DNA from: Eutreptiella sp. 'Long Island Sound 2002'
Lineage: Eukaryota; Euglenozoa; Euglenophyceae; Eutreptiales; Eutreptiaceae
Assembly: GCA_964036045.1 (NCBI GenBank)
Contig: OZ038388.1
Coordinates: 30,029,759-30,093,758, forward strand
Direction of reading: 5' to 3'
DNA length: 64,000 bases
In this document: in pieces, positions 1-9,869 of the stretch
How the letters are laid out: each line of letters starts with the position of its first letter
How positions within the stretch are numbered: the stretch's first letter is position 1
Notes under the pieces: generated by a model
Databases searched by the model: none
The model's input: only the letters and a program-made list of their open reading frames with translations
What the model was told of the DNA's origin: nothing
Position numbers and translations under genes: made by a program

Positions 1-1555
1 GGGGCTCACATGGTCAGGCATGCCACCACACACTTGCCTCCAGCCGCGCCTGCTCCCTGCGACCTTCGTGGCCGTCAGCTCCGAGTTTGACAGTGCCATG
101 CAATGTGCCGGCGGCGGCTGTGTGCCCGTGCCCTTGAGTAGGGTCCGGGTCGAGGGCCTCCTGCCCCTTTCTTCCGTTCTGGGTTCACTCGGTTCAACAA
201 CCACTCGGGGTCTGCTGTGCTGCAATGGCTGGCCCCATGCAACGTTGCAACTAACGCCCCCGTTGTGTTGCACTGCGCTGGGAAAATCGGTTGTTGACTG
301 ATACGTTGGGTATTCGGTGCAATAGACAGGTGCAGCGGGTGCTGTTTGTGGCGGGCTGAGGTAGCCTGGACCTGAGCTGGAGTTGTGCAGGGGGCCTTGC
401 GGGGTAGGCGGCACGGCGGAGGACGCGCCGGGGAGCCGGGGGAGGGGGGGGGGGGGGGCTGTGTCTTGCGGAGCGCCGGTGTGGGGCAGGGCGAGACGGT
501 GGCCGCGGCGGTCACCGGCATGTGGCCGAGGCAAGCGGCACATGAGGTGTCACTACTCGGCGTGACTCATGGGGGCTACTCCCCCAGGCTTTAGAATGGG
601 CAGAAAGGAGTGGAGGTTTGGAGGGAGGGGGGCTGGAAGGGGCTCCTCATTGTGAACACTCAATACCAATGCAAGAAAACAAAGTACCACAGGTTTTTCT
701 GGACGGCTCGTTAATCAGCACTGAAGAGATCCTGAGAAGATGAGGATGGTGATGCTGATGATGATGAGACTGGTGCATCAATCAGGCACTCGGTCCTCTG
801 AAACGATCCCCTCTTTATCCGAACTGCCGCAATATGGGCCAGAGTGCATCATATCACTCGTCAGCCCTGGGCCTACATTTCCCGTCCCGTATTGGGACTG
901 AGCTTTGCAGCCCAATGGCTACGTCTCCTCTGCCATACCGCGCCGACCCTATCCAAAAACAGGGCTGGAAATTTGCTCCTCTGCCGTATTTGGCCTGCTA
1001 AAACAGGATAAATAGAGGGCATGTTGTGTTGAGAGGTCTTATACGTTTGCCAGCCACAACACATGGCAGTATGTTTTTGCAGTGTTTTGGGGGGCTTTCT
1101 TTTGCTTCAAACGCCCGAATATAGGCTGCGGCTGCTTTGGAAGGGGGATGGGGTGGGTTGGCTTGGGATGGGATGGTGTCCAGCACTAGTCTCGATGCAT
1201 CTGTCGCACTAAGTGTCCCTCAGATGGCGTGGTCGACCTGCTAAGGCATCTCAGGTTCCCCAGCATTTCTCAGTGAGGCCATCCTGCCCCCCACTGGTTC
1301 CACCGCAGGATCAGGATCAGGAGCGCCGCTGGTGTGCCCTATCAATGGGCAGGGACTGCCCCACTGCCCCCGTGCCCCAATGCCTGTCCTGTCCCTCCAT
1401 GTCAGAGTTGGGGGATTGGTCTGCCTTCGCGATTTGTATGCCTCACATGCGTGACCTTGAGGTAGGAAATGCGCCCTTAGGGGCATTGGACCGTGTTATC
1501 ACTGTGCCTGTCGCGGGCACACAAGGCAAACTATCCCTCGTCGCCCGCACGTTAC
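1..1555. other. GC-rich stretch without a supportable gene
   Basis: Several overlapping open frames exist on both strands, but none has a recognisable domain or convincing composition, so none is called. A run of 15 G lies at 444-458. A GT/GGGAT-rich simple stretch lies around 1140-1180. It is downstream of the RUN-domain exon on the minus strand, so later exons of that gene could be hidden here. Confidence 0.5.
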
Positions 1556-1975
1556 CGCTTCGATGGCCTCGATCTGATCGAAGTACCGCATGTCCGACAT
1601 AAACAACTTGAACTTGAGCTTGTGCAGTTGATTCAGCAGTGAATAGAACACGCGGAAGTTGGCCTCCTGTGCCAAGAAGGCGTCGGCACTGTAGTAGGCC
1701 ATCTTGATGTCCTTCTGCGCGGCGAGGGATGTCACGGCATCCAACAGCGAGTGCGTGTTCAGGCACAGCACCAGCCACAATCGGCCTTGCCAATTGGGCA
1801 CCCCATCCCACTTAACGGTCTTACTCTGCGCGAGCACCTCCGTCACCTGCTCCTTTGCGTTGGGGTTATTGTACCGCCGCCGGTCGTCTTCCGCCATTGT
1901 GTGCTGCGAGTGCTCCACAAAGTCCCAAAACGTGGAGCCTTCCTGCACCCCATCGGCAAAGATCCGCTCGAGTCC
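1556..1975 (-). CDS. RUN-domain exon (part of a larger minus-strand gene)
   Basis: The minus strand reads 140 open codons between an acceptor (CAG before GGACTCGAG, exon from 1975) and a donor (GCG followed by GTAACG, exon to 1556). The order of motifs matches the RUN domain, an all-helical module that binds Rab/Rap-type small GTPases and links vesicles to motors: GLERIFADGV at residues 1-10, FWDFVEH at 16-22, WQGRLWLVLCLN at 62-73, AYYSADAFL at 93-101, then the LxxLxxLKFKL helix ending near 124. The open frame continues upstream to about 2005, so an earlier acceptor near 1998 is possible. Both chosen boundaries are phase 0, as in exons further right, so this could be the C-terminal part of the same long gene. 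RUN is identified by eye; gene membership is inference. Confidence 0.6.
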
Positions 1976-2401
1976 CTGCACGAAGCATGTGCGCTTTCTG
2001 TACACAGATTGGGGTGGCCTTAGGGGCGCAAGAGTGTACCTTAGCCATAAAAGCGATGATGGTCATCATACACACTGGAATCTCTCCTTTCTTTGTGTGT
2101 GTAGCAATAATGCCGGCTCATTTTCATCCACTGCATGACGTGAGCGAGTCACAAACATCGGCTGTGGGTGATTCCCACTGACACACACCTCAGCCTTGGG
2201 TCAGTCCTACTACTCATGTGTCTCGAATGCCACTAAGAGGCTTGAGGCTTGAGGAAGAGGCCGGTTAACCCCTGCCTATGCGGGAGTTTCCGCACAGTGC
2301 GGGTCGAGCATGGGCACAGCGCCTGTTATTGGGGGGTTGTTACCAGAACCAACCTCAAAAAGTGTTCAACTACTGCAGCATTCACAGGTTCGAAGCTGCA
2401 G
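1976..2401. other. Intron/intergenic sequence, nothing recognised
   Basis: No coding signal beyond shadows of the RUN exon. I see no repeat unit or known element end here. Confidence 0.4.
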
Positions 2402-2555
2402 CTAACGATCACAAAGCATTGTCTCCATCCTAGTGTTACACACAACATTCTCGGACCAGAAGCCTGCAAATAAATGCCCCACTTGTGCCCTGCCGTACCC
2501 ATGAACATCATCACAGGCCTTTTGATGAGTCTTGCAGACACAGCACATGTCATTG
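2402..2555 (-). pseudogene. Harbinger-like DDE transposase C-terminal fragment
   Basis: The minus-strand frame ends with QKACDDVHGYGRAQVGHLF and then WSENVV. It lines up with the 3' end of the transposase remnant at 38791-39363 (NDVHGWYGAQIEHLF, W, VRN). The position of the third catalytic acid (E in IEHLF) is glycine here, so the copy is dead. Nothing upstream on this strand can be assigned to the rest of the protein. The family call (DDE_Tnp_4-like) rests on the better copy. Confidence 0.45.
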
Positions 2556-4119
2556 TACCTGCTGCCCAAGAACCTCTCTAAGGTGATGGCGGGGCGTGCT
2601 CGAAACCCTATACCGTGCAAGAGATAGATTCCATGCAGCACCACTGATTCACCACCTTCACATAACTCAACTACGCAATCCAAGCAGTTTTGATAGGAAA
2701 CGGTTTCATGAGGAAACTTTCTTGACATTGCTGAAATATGGAGGTAATGCCATCCTCCCATGGCGTGAACACATTCGCATTGAAAAATAATGGAGATTGA
2801 TGCATCAAATGCACTAATGGTGGCCTATGCTCCCATCACCCCACATTTACTCGCGGCTAGGGATTCCAAAGGGGCTGAATTTTCTGCACAGCACGCATAC
2901 AGCGTACACAACCATCCAGTTGTATTGGGGGAGCATTTGTCTGGTGCACTCCTTTTTTGGCCCAGACTTCAGTCACTACTTTGAGCAGCCCCATAGTGAA
3001 CTAGGAGTTTGTGCACCAACCAGATCAACCTCCCCTGGTTGTATCGTTGCACATCATAAATGGCTCCATGCCCCCTGCTGTGTCAGGGTCCCTGGAGCAG
3101 CAAGCACTTGGATACTGCCGGCCGCTGCCACTGGGGTGGCACCGGCCGGGAGTGTTTGGGCATGAAATTCTGCATGTGCCCGGCGCAACAAGTTCCCGTA
3201 ATAGCAATGAGGGTCAACGTCTAGTATCTCCCCAGGAAATATCCTGCAAACAAATGTTGTACGTCAAAGATGCAGGTACCGGCAAACTGTCAATGCAGAG
3301 CCCGGGGGGCGAGTCAGATAAAAGAACATCTGCTTATGCCGTGGGGCACATTGTATCTGGGGAACACCAGACTGCACTGCTCTTTTCCCAGGTGCAGCTT
3401 GACAATGAACTGATCCAGAGGGAACTAGAAAGACACAAAGATTGCCCTATGCACTAGATCTGTCTCAGCAACTGCATCACCTGACAAGCAAACGCTGCAC
3501 GGCATTGATCCAACAGGGCGCACCTGCAATACATAGGGCAGCTGCGGTTCACGGGACGTTATTGCGGCCCCTTCAGATATGAACTTTGCATTCGCTGTCA
3601 AGATCGTGAGGGCGTCATGCAACCTCTTTGCGACGCTGTCAGAGGGGACGTCTGGTAAGCGCCGTCCTGCTTGCATTTGACCATCCGAATGCAGTTCTCA
3701 AAAAAGAGAAACAAAAGCTATTCCAAAAGGGTAAGGTCCATGATCCATTCCCTGAAAACGCTCGAGTGACCAGGACCCTCCCTTCTGCCATCTCACCCAA
3801 CGGCGGTGTATCAGGCTGCTACTGAGCCAAATGGTACCTTGAGTTCACCAGATCCGGCTATGGAATGGCTCCTGGTCAGTGGCTTGCTCAGACTTCTGAG
3901 TCCCTACCCTCAGCCCTCCCTCGCCCACACATCGGGCAAGGGAGAGTGTAGCAGTAAAAGACGTGTGCCACCTGCACCCACCTCTCTCCTTAAACCGAGA
4001 CCCCTGTCTTCAGTGGAAAAGGAAACAGAAACAAATAAAAGCGTTGTCTGTGCCGGTGCTTGTGCCTCTGCCTGTGCGTGTGCGTGTCCTTGTGCCTGTG
4101 GCTGTGCCAGTGCCTGTAT
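2556..4119. other. Non-coding or unassignable stretch
   Basis: A plus-strand frame at 3011-3457 (148 codons) has mixed composition and no family I recognise; it may be an old transposon fragment. The rest has no supported feature apart from the short GTGCCT repeat listed next. Confidence 0.35.
4050..4112. repeat. (GTGCCT/GTGCGT)n degenerate microsatellite
   Basis: Six-base units of GTGCCT, GTGCGT and GTGGCT type run in tandem. On the minus strand they give an artefactual His/Arg-rich tail to the neighbouring open frame. Confidence 0.7.
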
Positions 4120-4358
4120 GTGGCGCTGGCGACATCGTGCTCCTCCTCCGCAGTGGCCCCCAAGACGACGACCTCCTTGAAAGTGGCCTCCTTGCACGTT
4201 ACAGGCCACTCTGAGACGTCGCCGCGGGGCCTGAGCTGCTGCCCCCCCTTTGCTTGGAAAAGGGCGAAGTTGCGCTCCGTGAAGGGGGGCGACAGTGACA
4301 TAATGCCCGTGGGGCGCGGTGCGCCCTCCAGCAGCCGCAGAAGGTGGTGCAGGGTAGG
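4120..4358 (-). CDS. Possible exon, unknown protein
   Basis: On the minus strand a frame opens after CTGCAG at 4359 with PTLHHLLRLLEG, then GIMSLSPPFTERNFALF and SEWPVTCKEATFKEVVVLG, a balanced protein-like composition unlike the surrounding low-complexity frames. The upstream boundary is phase 0, like other minus-strand exons here. I found no good donor before the frame runs into the GTGCCT microsatellite, which weakens the call. It may be an exon of the long minus-strand gene or an old fragment. Confidence 0.3.
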
Positions 4359-4802
4359 CTGCAGCGGGGTACTGAGGCCCCTGGTGTGTTGCGGTGCCAG
4401 CCTCACCACGACTTTTGCCCGGCGCAATGATGGCTGGGCTGGCTGGTCCCTTGGGGCTATAACGACCTGGAGCGCAAGGTGTGCTGCCCCAGAAGCCCGC
4501 GATGCGGCTGTAGCGTGGCCCGCTGCAGAGGAGCCACCAGCAAGAGCGGGCGAAGCAGCAGAGGGTGGCGGCGTGCCCCTCACCAGAGGGCAATGCTCGT
4601 CCCGCAAACCCAGGGATCACCGCGTACAGGGGGGGGGGGATTTCGCCCGGGGACAATTTCGCAGGGGATAATTTCGCCACCCTTGAAATCCCCAAAGCCC
4701 CAAGCAAGCATGTGTCTCGCAAAATGTCTCTCAATTTTCGAAAAAAAATTTTTGTCTCTCGGTCTCTATATGCCCCTTGAGGACATAGATGTCATATCTG
4801 GT

Positions 4803-4872
4803 CATTACTCCAGTGGTACATGCACTTGGTTCTGATTGCACAGGCGTTGGTTCAAATCCCGGTGATGCAATT
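4803..4872 (+). ncRNA. tRNA-like block with Pol III B-box
   Basis: GGTTCAAATCC at about 4849-4860 fits the Pol III B-box. An A-box-like CTCCAGTGGTACATGC precedes it and a T7 run follows at about 4871. The T-arm pairs poorly and no clean cloverleaf can be drawn, so this is more likely a tRNA-derived SINE head or chance than a functional tRNA. Confidence 0.25.
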
Positions 4873-5058
4873 TTTTTCATCTGTCCAGCACTTGTGAATC
4901 TGATGAGATTGGTTTTTCATGCACAAACAAACCCTGCCTGAAGCAGTCTCCAATGGTCACAAAACAACAACACATGCACTACACAGAGGGTCCAAAACTG
5001 CAACAGGCTGGCACAACATGGTCCCAGAATTGTGTTGTCCAAGAGGAGCCAGGCGCGC

Positions 5059-5250
5059 CTACGAACGCGCCTGAGCCAACCGTTTCTTGCGCAGCTTCAT
5101 GAAATCTGATGCAGACGATCCAGTAACTGGTGCAGAAGGTGCAGGCTTCTTTTTCAAGGCATCAACAATCCTTAATGCGTGGCCATCCAGGACACCACAT
5201 TTTTTAAGTGCTGCATCTACTTGCTGCTGAGACTGCCAAACCGGTCCCAC
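5059..5250 (-). pseudogene. Coding remnant of the element A family (LDGHALRI motif)
   Basis: The minus-strand frame of about 63 residues has CGVLDGHALRIVDALKKK in its middle and a basic C-terminus ending LRKKRLAQARS. The same motif is split in copy B: CGILDGHALR at about 29065-29100 and IMDDLKKA at about 28320-28345, separated by a nested element. Conservation across two copies argues that it was coding in the ancestral element. I cannot name its function. Confidence 0.5.
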
Positions 5251-5305
5251 ATGCTCAACTCCGGCGATCAGCTTGTGAACCGATCATTGCAGGCAGAGGG
5301 CTAAA

Positions 5306-5569
5306 TTGCGCCTCTTGCGTCACTGCATGGATATTGTCGATGGCAAAATCCCACCAGGGACGCCACTTGATATGTCAGAAGGTACAGTCAAACCTTTACT
5401 CACGTTGTGGGTATTGCAATGGCTGCGTGACCCCCAACTTCCATCGTGGGTAAAGGCTTCGTGGCGTAAGGCTTTGGATGTTGTACCCGAAGCCGAAAGT
5501 GTTGATGATGTTCCGCCCGCCCCTGCAGTCATTTACCCCCCCCCCCCCCCCTTCAGTGTTGCAGGATGA
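5306..5569 (+). CDS. Open frame inside element A, unknown
   Basis: The plus-strand frame contains MDIVDGKIPPGTPLDMSEGT, then WVLQWLRDPQLPSWVKASWR, before running into a 16-C homopolymer (5536-5551) that reads as proline. It has no domain I recognise. It could be cargo or part of the transposon's own gene on the other strand from the LDGHALRI remnant. Confidence 0.3.
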   Translation: MRLLRHCMDIVDGKIPPGTPLDMSEGTVKPLLTLWVLQWLRDPQLPSWVKASWRKALDVVPEAESVDDVPPAPAVIYPPPPPFSVAG

Positions 5570-5694
5570 TACATCTCAGGATGCCCCAGCAGAACAGCCT
5601 GAGGAGGCTGCCGAGAGAGTGGTTGTTCATGAGGCTCTCAGTCAGCCTCTGCTCCTGTTTCTGTCTCTAGCGTTGCGTCAGCATCACGCAGAAG

Positions 5695-5755
5695 TGACAG
5701 TGACAGGGACAATAACAGTGACAGTTAGAGTAACGGTGACAGTGACAGTGACCTA
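5695..5755. repeat. (GTGACA)n degenerate microsatellite
   Basis: Tandem GTGACA/GTGACG/GTTAGA units inside element A. Confidence 0.7.
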
Positions 5756-6421
5756 AGGAGGCTGAAGAGAGAGGTAAACCTTCCATTGCTGCCTCTACGT
5801 CACCATTGCCTTGAAAAAGAAGCCAGCAGCTCCAACACCAGATACCTGATCGTCAGATTCATGCATCTGCGCAGCAAATGGTTGGCACAGGCGCGTTCGT
5901 AATCGCGCCTGGCCCTGCTCAGGAAACACAATGCCTGCAGCTGTGGTGAAGGATGGAACTGCTACGCCAAAATTTCGCCAGGGGAAAATTTCGCCACCTT
6001 TCTTAACGGCGAAATTTTCCCCGCGAAATTCTCCCCTGGCGAAATTTCCCCCCCCCCCTGTAGGGAAGGCCACCTGCGCACGCTCCCCATGAGGTTACCT
6101 CCCACACCTCCTGCGTGTACGTTGGAGGGGGCAGGCTCCGGGGCGGTGGCGGGCGGGTGGCCTCGCACTGGCCCTTCCCCGGGCAGAGGCCCGCGTGCAT
6201 CCACGCAACCCCGTAGGTGTCTTGCCCCCAGTAGCAGGCGATATGCCGCGTATCGGTGGCGTCAACCACGCTGGGGTCCCAAAGGCCGGCCATTGCGGAA
6301 AGGGTTTGGCGGGCCCTCGTGGATGCTTCGCCCGCAATTGGATGCTTCGCCCGCAACTGCATGGCAGCGTGTGCGCATACCTGTGGACCGTCTCGCTGAG
6401 TTTGTTGGTCCATGACGCCCA

Positions 6422-6812
6422 CTAGCACCCCTGGATTGCTCCCGGAGCGGAAGCAGCACATGCAACGGGTGCTGCAGTGACTGCCGCCGATGGAGAGAGC
6501 GAGGCTGCGGCTGCGGCTACGGCGTCCCCCCCAACGCGTCCGTTGCCTCGCGGTGCGGCCGCCGGCCGCTGCCATTGCCGTTGCGCCTTGTTCTCCTCGA
6601 CCAGCCGTTGGACATCCGCTTGCAGCGCCTCCACTTGCCGCTGCAGCTGGGCGATGAGCTGCGCCTATGGCGTCGGCGGAGCCGGCGGCTGCGCAACTGC
6701 ACCCCGCCCGTGGGGCGCCGGAGTGGCGCTGTGATTGGGCAGCTGTTGCAGCGCACTGCCGGCTGCAGCGGTGCCATACCCTCCGTGGGCGCCACGGGCT
6801 GGCTCCTGCAGG

Positions 6813-6871
<59 letters not shown>

Positions 6872-6955
6872 GGTGTTGTTCGTGTTCAGCACTTGAGCCG
6901 TTGCAGCCGCAATTGCAGCCCCCAAGGCCTTCACCGTGTTGTTGTCCATGTTCAT
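6422..6955 (-). CDS. Poly-Asn / coiled-coil protein, probably two exons or interrupted
   Basis: From an ATG at 6955 the minus strand encodes a short Ala-rich helix (TVKALGAAIAAATAQ), then about 20 Asn from a (GTT)n tract, then a Pro/Ala linker. A TAG follows in the same frame near 6663. The frame then resumes with a heptad-patterned helix (LIAQLQRQVEALQADVQRLV, then EENKAQ) and ends at 6422. The TAG can be removed if an intron ends at CATAG or GCGCAG just before the helix. A gag-like protein would also look like this. The coiled coil is real-looking; the gene model is not settled. Confidence 0.45.
6811..6872. repeat. (GTT)n microsatellite
   Basis: About 20 uninterrupted GTT/TTG units, encoding poly-Asn on the minus strand (poly-Val or poly-Cys in other frames). 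Confidence 0.9.
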
Positions 6956-8597
6956 GTTGAGGCTTGTTATAAGGCTTTGGCCCACAGCTGCGGAGCGCAG
7001 TGCTCTGACACGCACTGTCACGCGAACGAAGAGGAGGGGTTGCGAGCCCCGGGCAGTTGGTAGCCCCAAGCTCGCCTAGAAATGGACAACCAGCCAGATA
7101 GGCCTGTCGCTGTCAGTCGGGGCGGTGAGGCCGCTGTCGCAAGCGCAGACACGTGTGTGCGCACAGCCGTGTGGGGACCGTGCGGCGCACGACAACGAGC
7201 GAGCACTGTGTGTGCCCCGCGCTGACGCAAGAGTCTGGGGTAGGGTGTGGCTAGCCCGGTTCCCCGCGCAAAGAACCACCGGAGCTTGGCTGTTAGTGGA
7301 GTTGCCCTGCTACCACGTGGCAGGAGCCAAACAAAGCAGGTGTAGTATTAACGAGGGCAAAGGCTGATCAAAGTCGTGAACGCTGTGCGATGGGTTAAGC
7401 GAGGGGGTTATGGGTCCGGGACTGGCTCCCCCCCCCCCCCCCCCGCTCACCCCTGGTGTCGCCGCGCAACGGAAGGATTGTGGCCCTAGGGTGAGGTCTC
7501 CGCGCCCTTTGCCCTCCCATGGCCCCGGCTCGGGCTCCCCGAGCGCCCTCTGTGCGCCGGGGCGGCGCCCCACCTTTGTGAGGCCATCTCCTCCTTGCCC
7601 CCCCCCTTTGGGGGGGGGGGGGGGCAAGGGCGCAAACGCCTCCCATCCCAAAGAGCGTGCGCTATCGCGCAAGCCCCTTGCCTGGCACCAGCCGAGGGTG
7701 CCCCTCGTGGTGCCGGGAGCAGCAATGCCGCACCCTTCTCTACCCCCGGCACGACTTGCATGCGGGGGCCCTGTGCGTATCGCACAAGGAGTGCATGGGG
7801 CGTTGTTGCCCCATCCTCGTCGACCCCGCCCGCTGCGCCGGCAGTGGCAAGGACGTCAGGGGTTCGTCGCTGGTGGGTGTGTGCGGCACGTTGCCAGCCC
7901 GCACCAGTGCTCCCGTGCCCCAACTGCGTGCAGGCTCCGTCTCCAGATCCTCCTGTAGGGGCAAAGGAGGGGGCTGGGGTAGAAGTGGCAGGGAGGGCGT
8001 GGTGCCCCATGGCGCATCACTCCCGCACGGCTCGAAGGGGGGGGGGGGGGGTAGCGCCCGTGAGTCAATCAGTGCGCGCGAAATTGCGGAAAAAGCGTCG
8101 CACATGGGGAGACGTATGGCTCCCACTGCCGTTGCAGAGGGTGGCACTGCCACCGGAGGCGTGCCGGGCGTGCGGGTGTCCGGCCGCTAGCGGCGGCCCA
8201 CCACCACCGGTGCCGGCGCCACGCAGGGGCACTTGGCCGGTGGCTCCAGCGGCAACTTTGGGGGAGCCAACCATGCCCGTAAGGCCCTTGACGAAGCTGC
8301 ACACTCCGGTCGCTGCTGACGGATGCACCACGGGGACCCGCGCGCGGCAGTGCGCAACCCCTCGCCGTGCTAGATGGCATTGTTCGCGCTGCGGCCGTAG
8401 ATGGATGGGGCACCGGCGGCAAGGCGCCCGCTGGCTGTCCGCTGCCGGTGGTTGGCGTGGCTGCACCGCACCCACTGCCCACAGGCACTGCGCGCACACT
8501 ATCTCGTAGGGGCGCACCGCCCACCCCCCCTCCCGGACGGCTCGGCAGGTACCCCGCCAGGAAGTAGTCCTTGCCGCCAGCCCCAGGGGGAATGTTT
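6956..8597. other. Very GC-rich stretch with overlapping long frames, no gene called
   Basis: Frames up to about 300 codons occur on both strands, but they overlap each other, are dominated by Gly/Pro/Arg and cross homopolymers at 7428-7444 (C17), 7598-7606 (C9) facing 7610-7624 (G15), and 8037-8051 (G15). One plus frame (about 7737-7960) has Cys-rich, less biased composition (ALCVSHKECMGRCCPILV), but no domain. Confidence 0.4.
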
Positions 8598-9292
8598 GCC
8601 CGGCGCGCACCCGGCGCGCTACCTTTCTATTAACTATCCCGACTTCAGCCCGAGATTTACCCTCTGATGGAGAAGGCCCCCCAAATAGACCATGATGGAC
8701 TGCGCACCTTCCCTACAAAGCACGTTGCATAATTAGGCAATGGCTGTGAATTCAACAACTCCAATGTATTGTACTTACCAAACGGTACTTTGCCTTTAAC
8801 TTTCCCATAGATTTCGCGATGGTAATGAGTCCCAAAGCCGCAAGCGGTTCAGACGGCGTTTCTGCCTCACGTCACAAGAACGAAGCGCAAACTCAGTATT
8901 CACTACATCACCCCTGCCTTCTCGGGGTCCCCATGGTGGGGAGAAATCAATATGGCTACATTACCCCTGCTTTCTTGGGGTCCCCATGGTGGGGAGAAAT
9001 CAACCTAGTAAGGAGTGGATGTGGTGGAAACAAGAAAAAAATGGAAGAAAATTGGTGAAACTGGGTGAGAATCCAAATATACCATATCCCGAATGTGAAA
9101 GAAGCATCAAAATACCCGTTGTCAAACAACAATAATGCCCATAGTATCACAAAGTATGGGGTTCTAGGACGCTTAGACATCCAAATAGTGGCACTGCGCG
9201 CACACTCTGCTTAGTGCACCCCCTAAAAGGTCACCGGTGGGGCACGGGTCAAAAAAGATGCCCGGCGCGCGCCCGGCGCGTGCCCGGCGCGC
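8598..9292. mobile_element. GCCCGGCGCGC-ended element, copy 1 (longest)
   Basis: The left end GCCCGGCGCGCACCCGGCGCG and right end AAAAAAGATGCCCGGCGCGC are in direct orientation, as in the shorter copies at 40151-40493 and 43954-44303. The start shares GGGGGAATGTTT and TACCTTT with copy 2. The interior of this copy is longer and contains two GGGGTCCCCATGGTGGGGAG units (about 8922-9005) also found at 39.4-39.7 kb. There is no coding capacity, so it is non-autonomous or a composite repeat. Confidence 0.55.
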
Positions 9293-9791
9293 TAACGCCC
9301 CCCCCCCCCCCAGGGCCAATGGGCGCGTCCAAAGCTCCAAGCAATGCTACTGCAATTGGTGCACGTGCTACCTCATGTCGAGCTGGCACGCAAACACCGG
9401 CCACTCTGTGCGCCCCATGCCGCCAAAGCCCCCCAAGGGCACCAGGGCGGCGCAGATCCACCGGAAATTGCCCTCCAGCAGGGTGCCGCCGGCGAGCACA
9501 GGCTGCAGCAAGTCGGCCGCCTCCCGCAGCACGCGCGCCCGCTCTCTTAGCGACAATACCTGTCGGACATGGCGATGGCCCGGTCTGGCTGGGAGCGCCC
9601 GGTTGCTATGGGACTCAAAGTCTAGGGCTAGCTCGGCATAAGTGACCTGGCCGGAGCCCGGTATCCACTGTAGCGCCGAGGCGCAGTGAAGCAGGGCCCC
9701 CGCAAAGCCACGCTCCCACGGCCACCGTGCTAGCGGGCCGTGCGGCGGCTGTAGAGGGTCCCTCGCCGGAGCAAGGTGCAGCGGGCCGTCT
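9249..9791 (-). pseudogene. Frameshifted coding remnant, unassigned
   Basis: Two minus-strand frames overlap as if one protein had been shifted. The first (about 9590-9725) reads QWIPGSGQVTYAELALDFES. The second (9368-9570) reads LRERARVLREAADLLQPVLA and then GNFRWICAALVPLGG. Composition is protein-like with a helical second half. I cannot place the family. The shift point lies near 9575-9600. Confidence 0.35.
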
Positions 9792-9869
9792 GCCTATAGT
9801 ATTAACGAGGGAGACCCATGTGCAATGTGAGGGCGGCAGTCCCAATCGTGTTGGCGTGAGAGTCGGCAC

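Larger units (their letters stand above)
4627..6060. mobile_element. TIR DNA transposon copy A (CAGGGG...GGCGAAATTT ends)
   Basis: Inverted ends: 4627 starts CAGGGGGGGGGG then ATTTCGCC, and the complement of 6060 starts CAGGGG then AAATTTCGCCAGGGGAG. Both sides are flanked by TA (4625-4626 and 6061-6062), as expected for a TA target duplication. Repeated (G)GCGAAATTTT modules sit just inside both ends. The right end carries a direct copy (about 5971-6004) followed by an inverted copy (about 6007-6047), so it can fold into a hairpin. Inside are a minus-strand coding remnant (5059-5250), a plus-strand open frame (5306-5569) and a simple repeat. A second copy of the family lies at 28051-29737. 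The superfamily is not certain. Confidence 0.7.

Noticed and set aside
444-458. Telomere-like G-run
   Set aside because: Pure homopolymer without a tandem telomeric unit, and interior to the window.
3910-4734. 274-codon minus-strand frame
   Set aside because: Runs through the GTGCCT microsatellite and into the end of element A; composition is Ala/Pro/Gly from GC bias.
4627-6060. Element A as a hAT transposon because its ends start CAGGGG
   Set aside because: No 8-bp target duplication is present; TA flanks fit better, so the superfamily is left open.
7595-8509. 304-codon plus-strand frame
   Set aside because: GC-rich Pro/Ala/Gly composition, crosses two long G-runs, overlaps equally long frames on both strands and has no domain.
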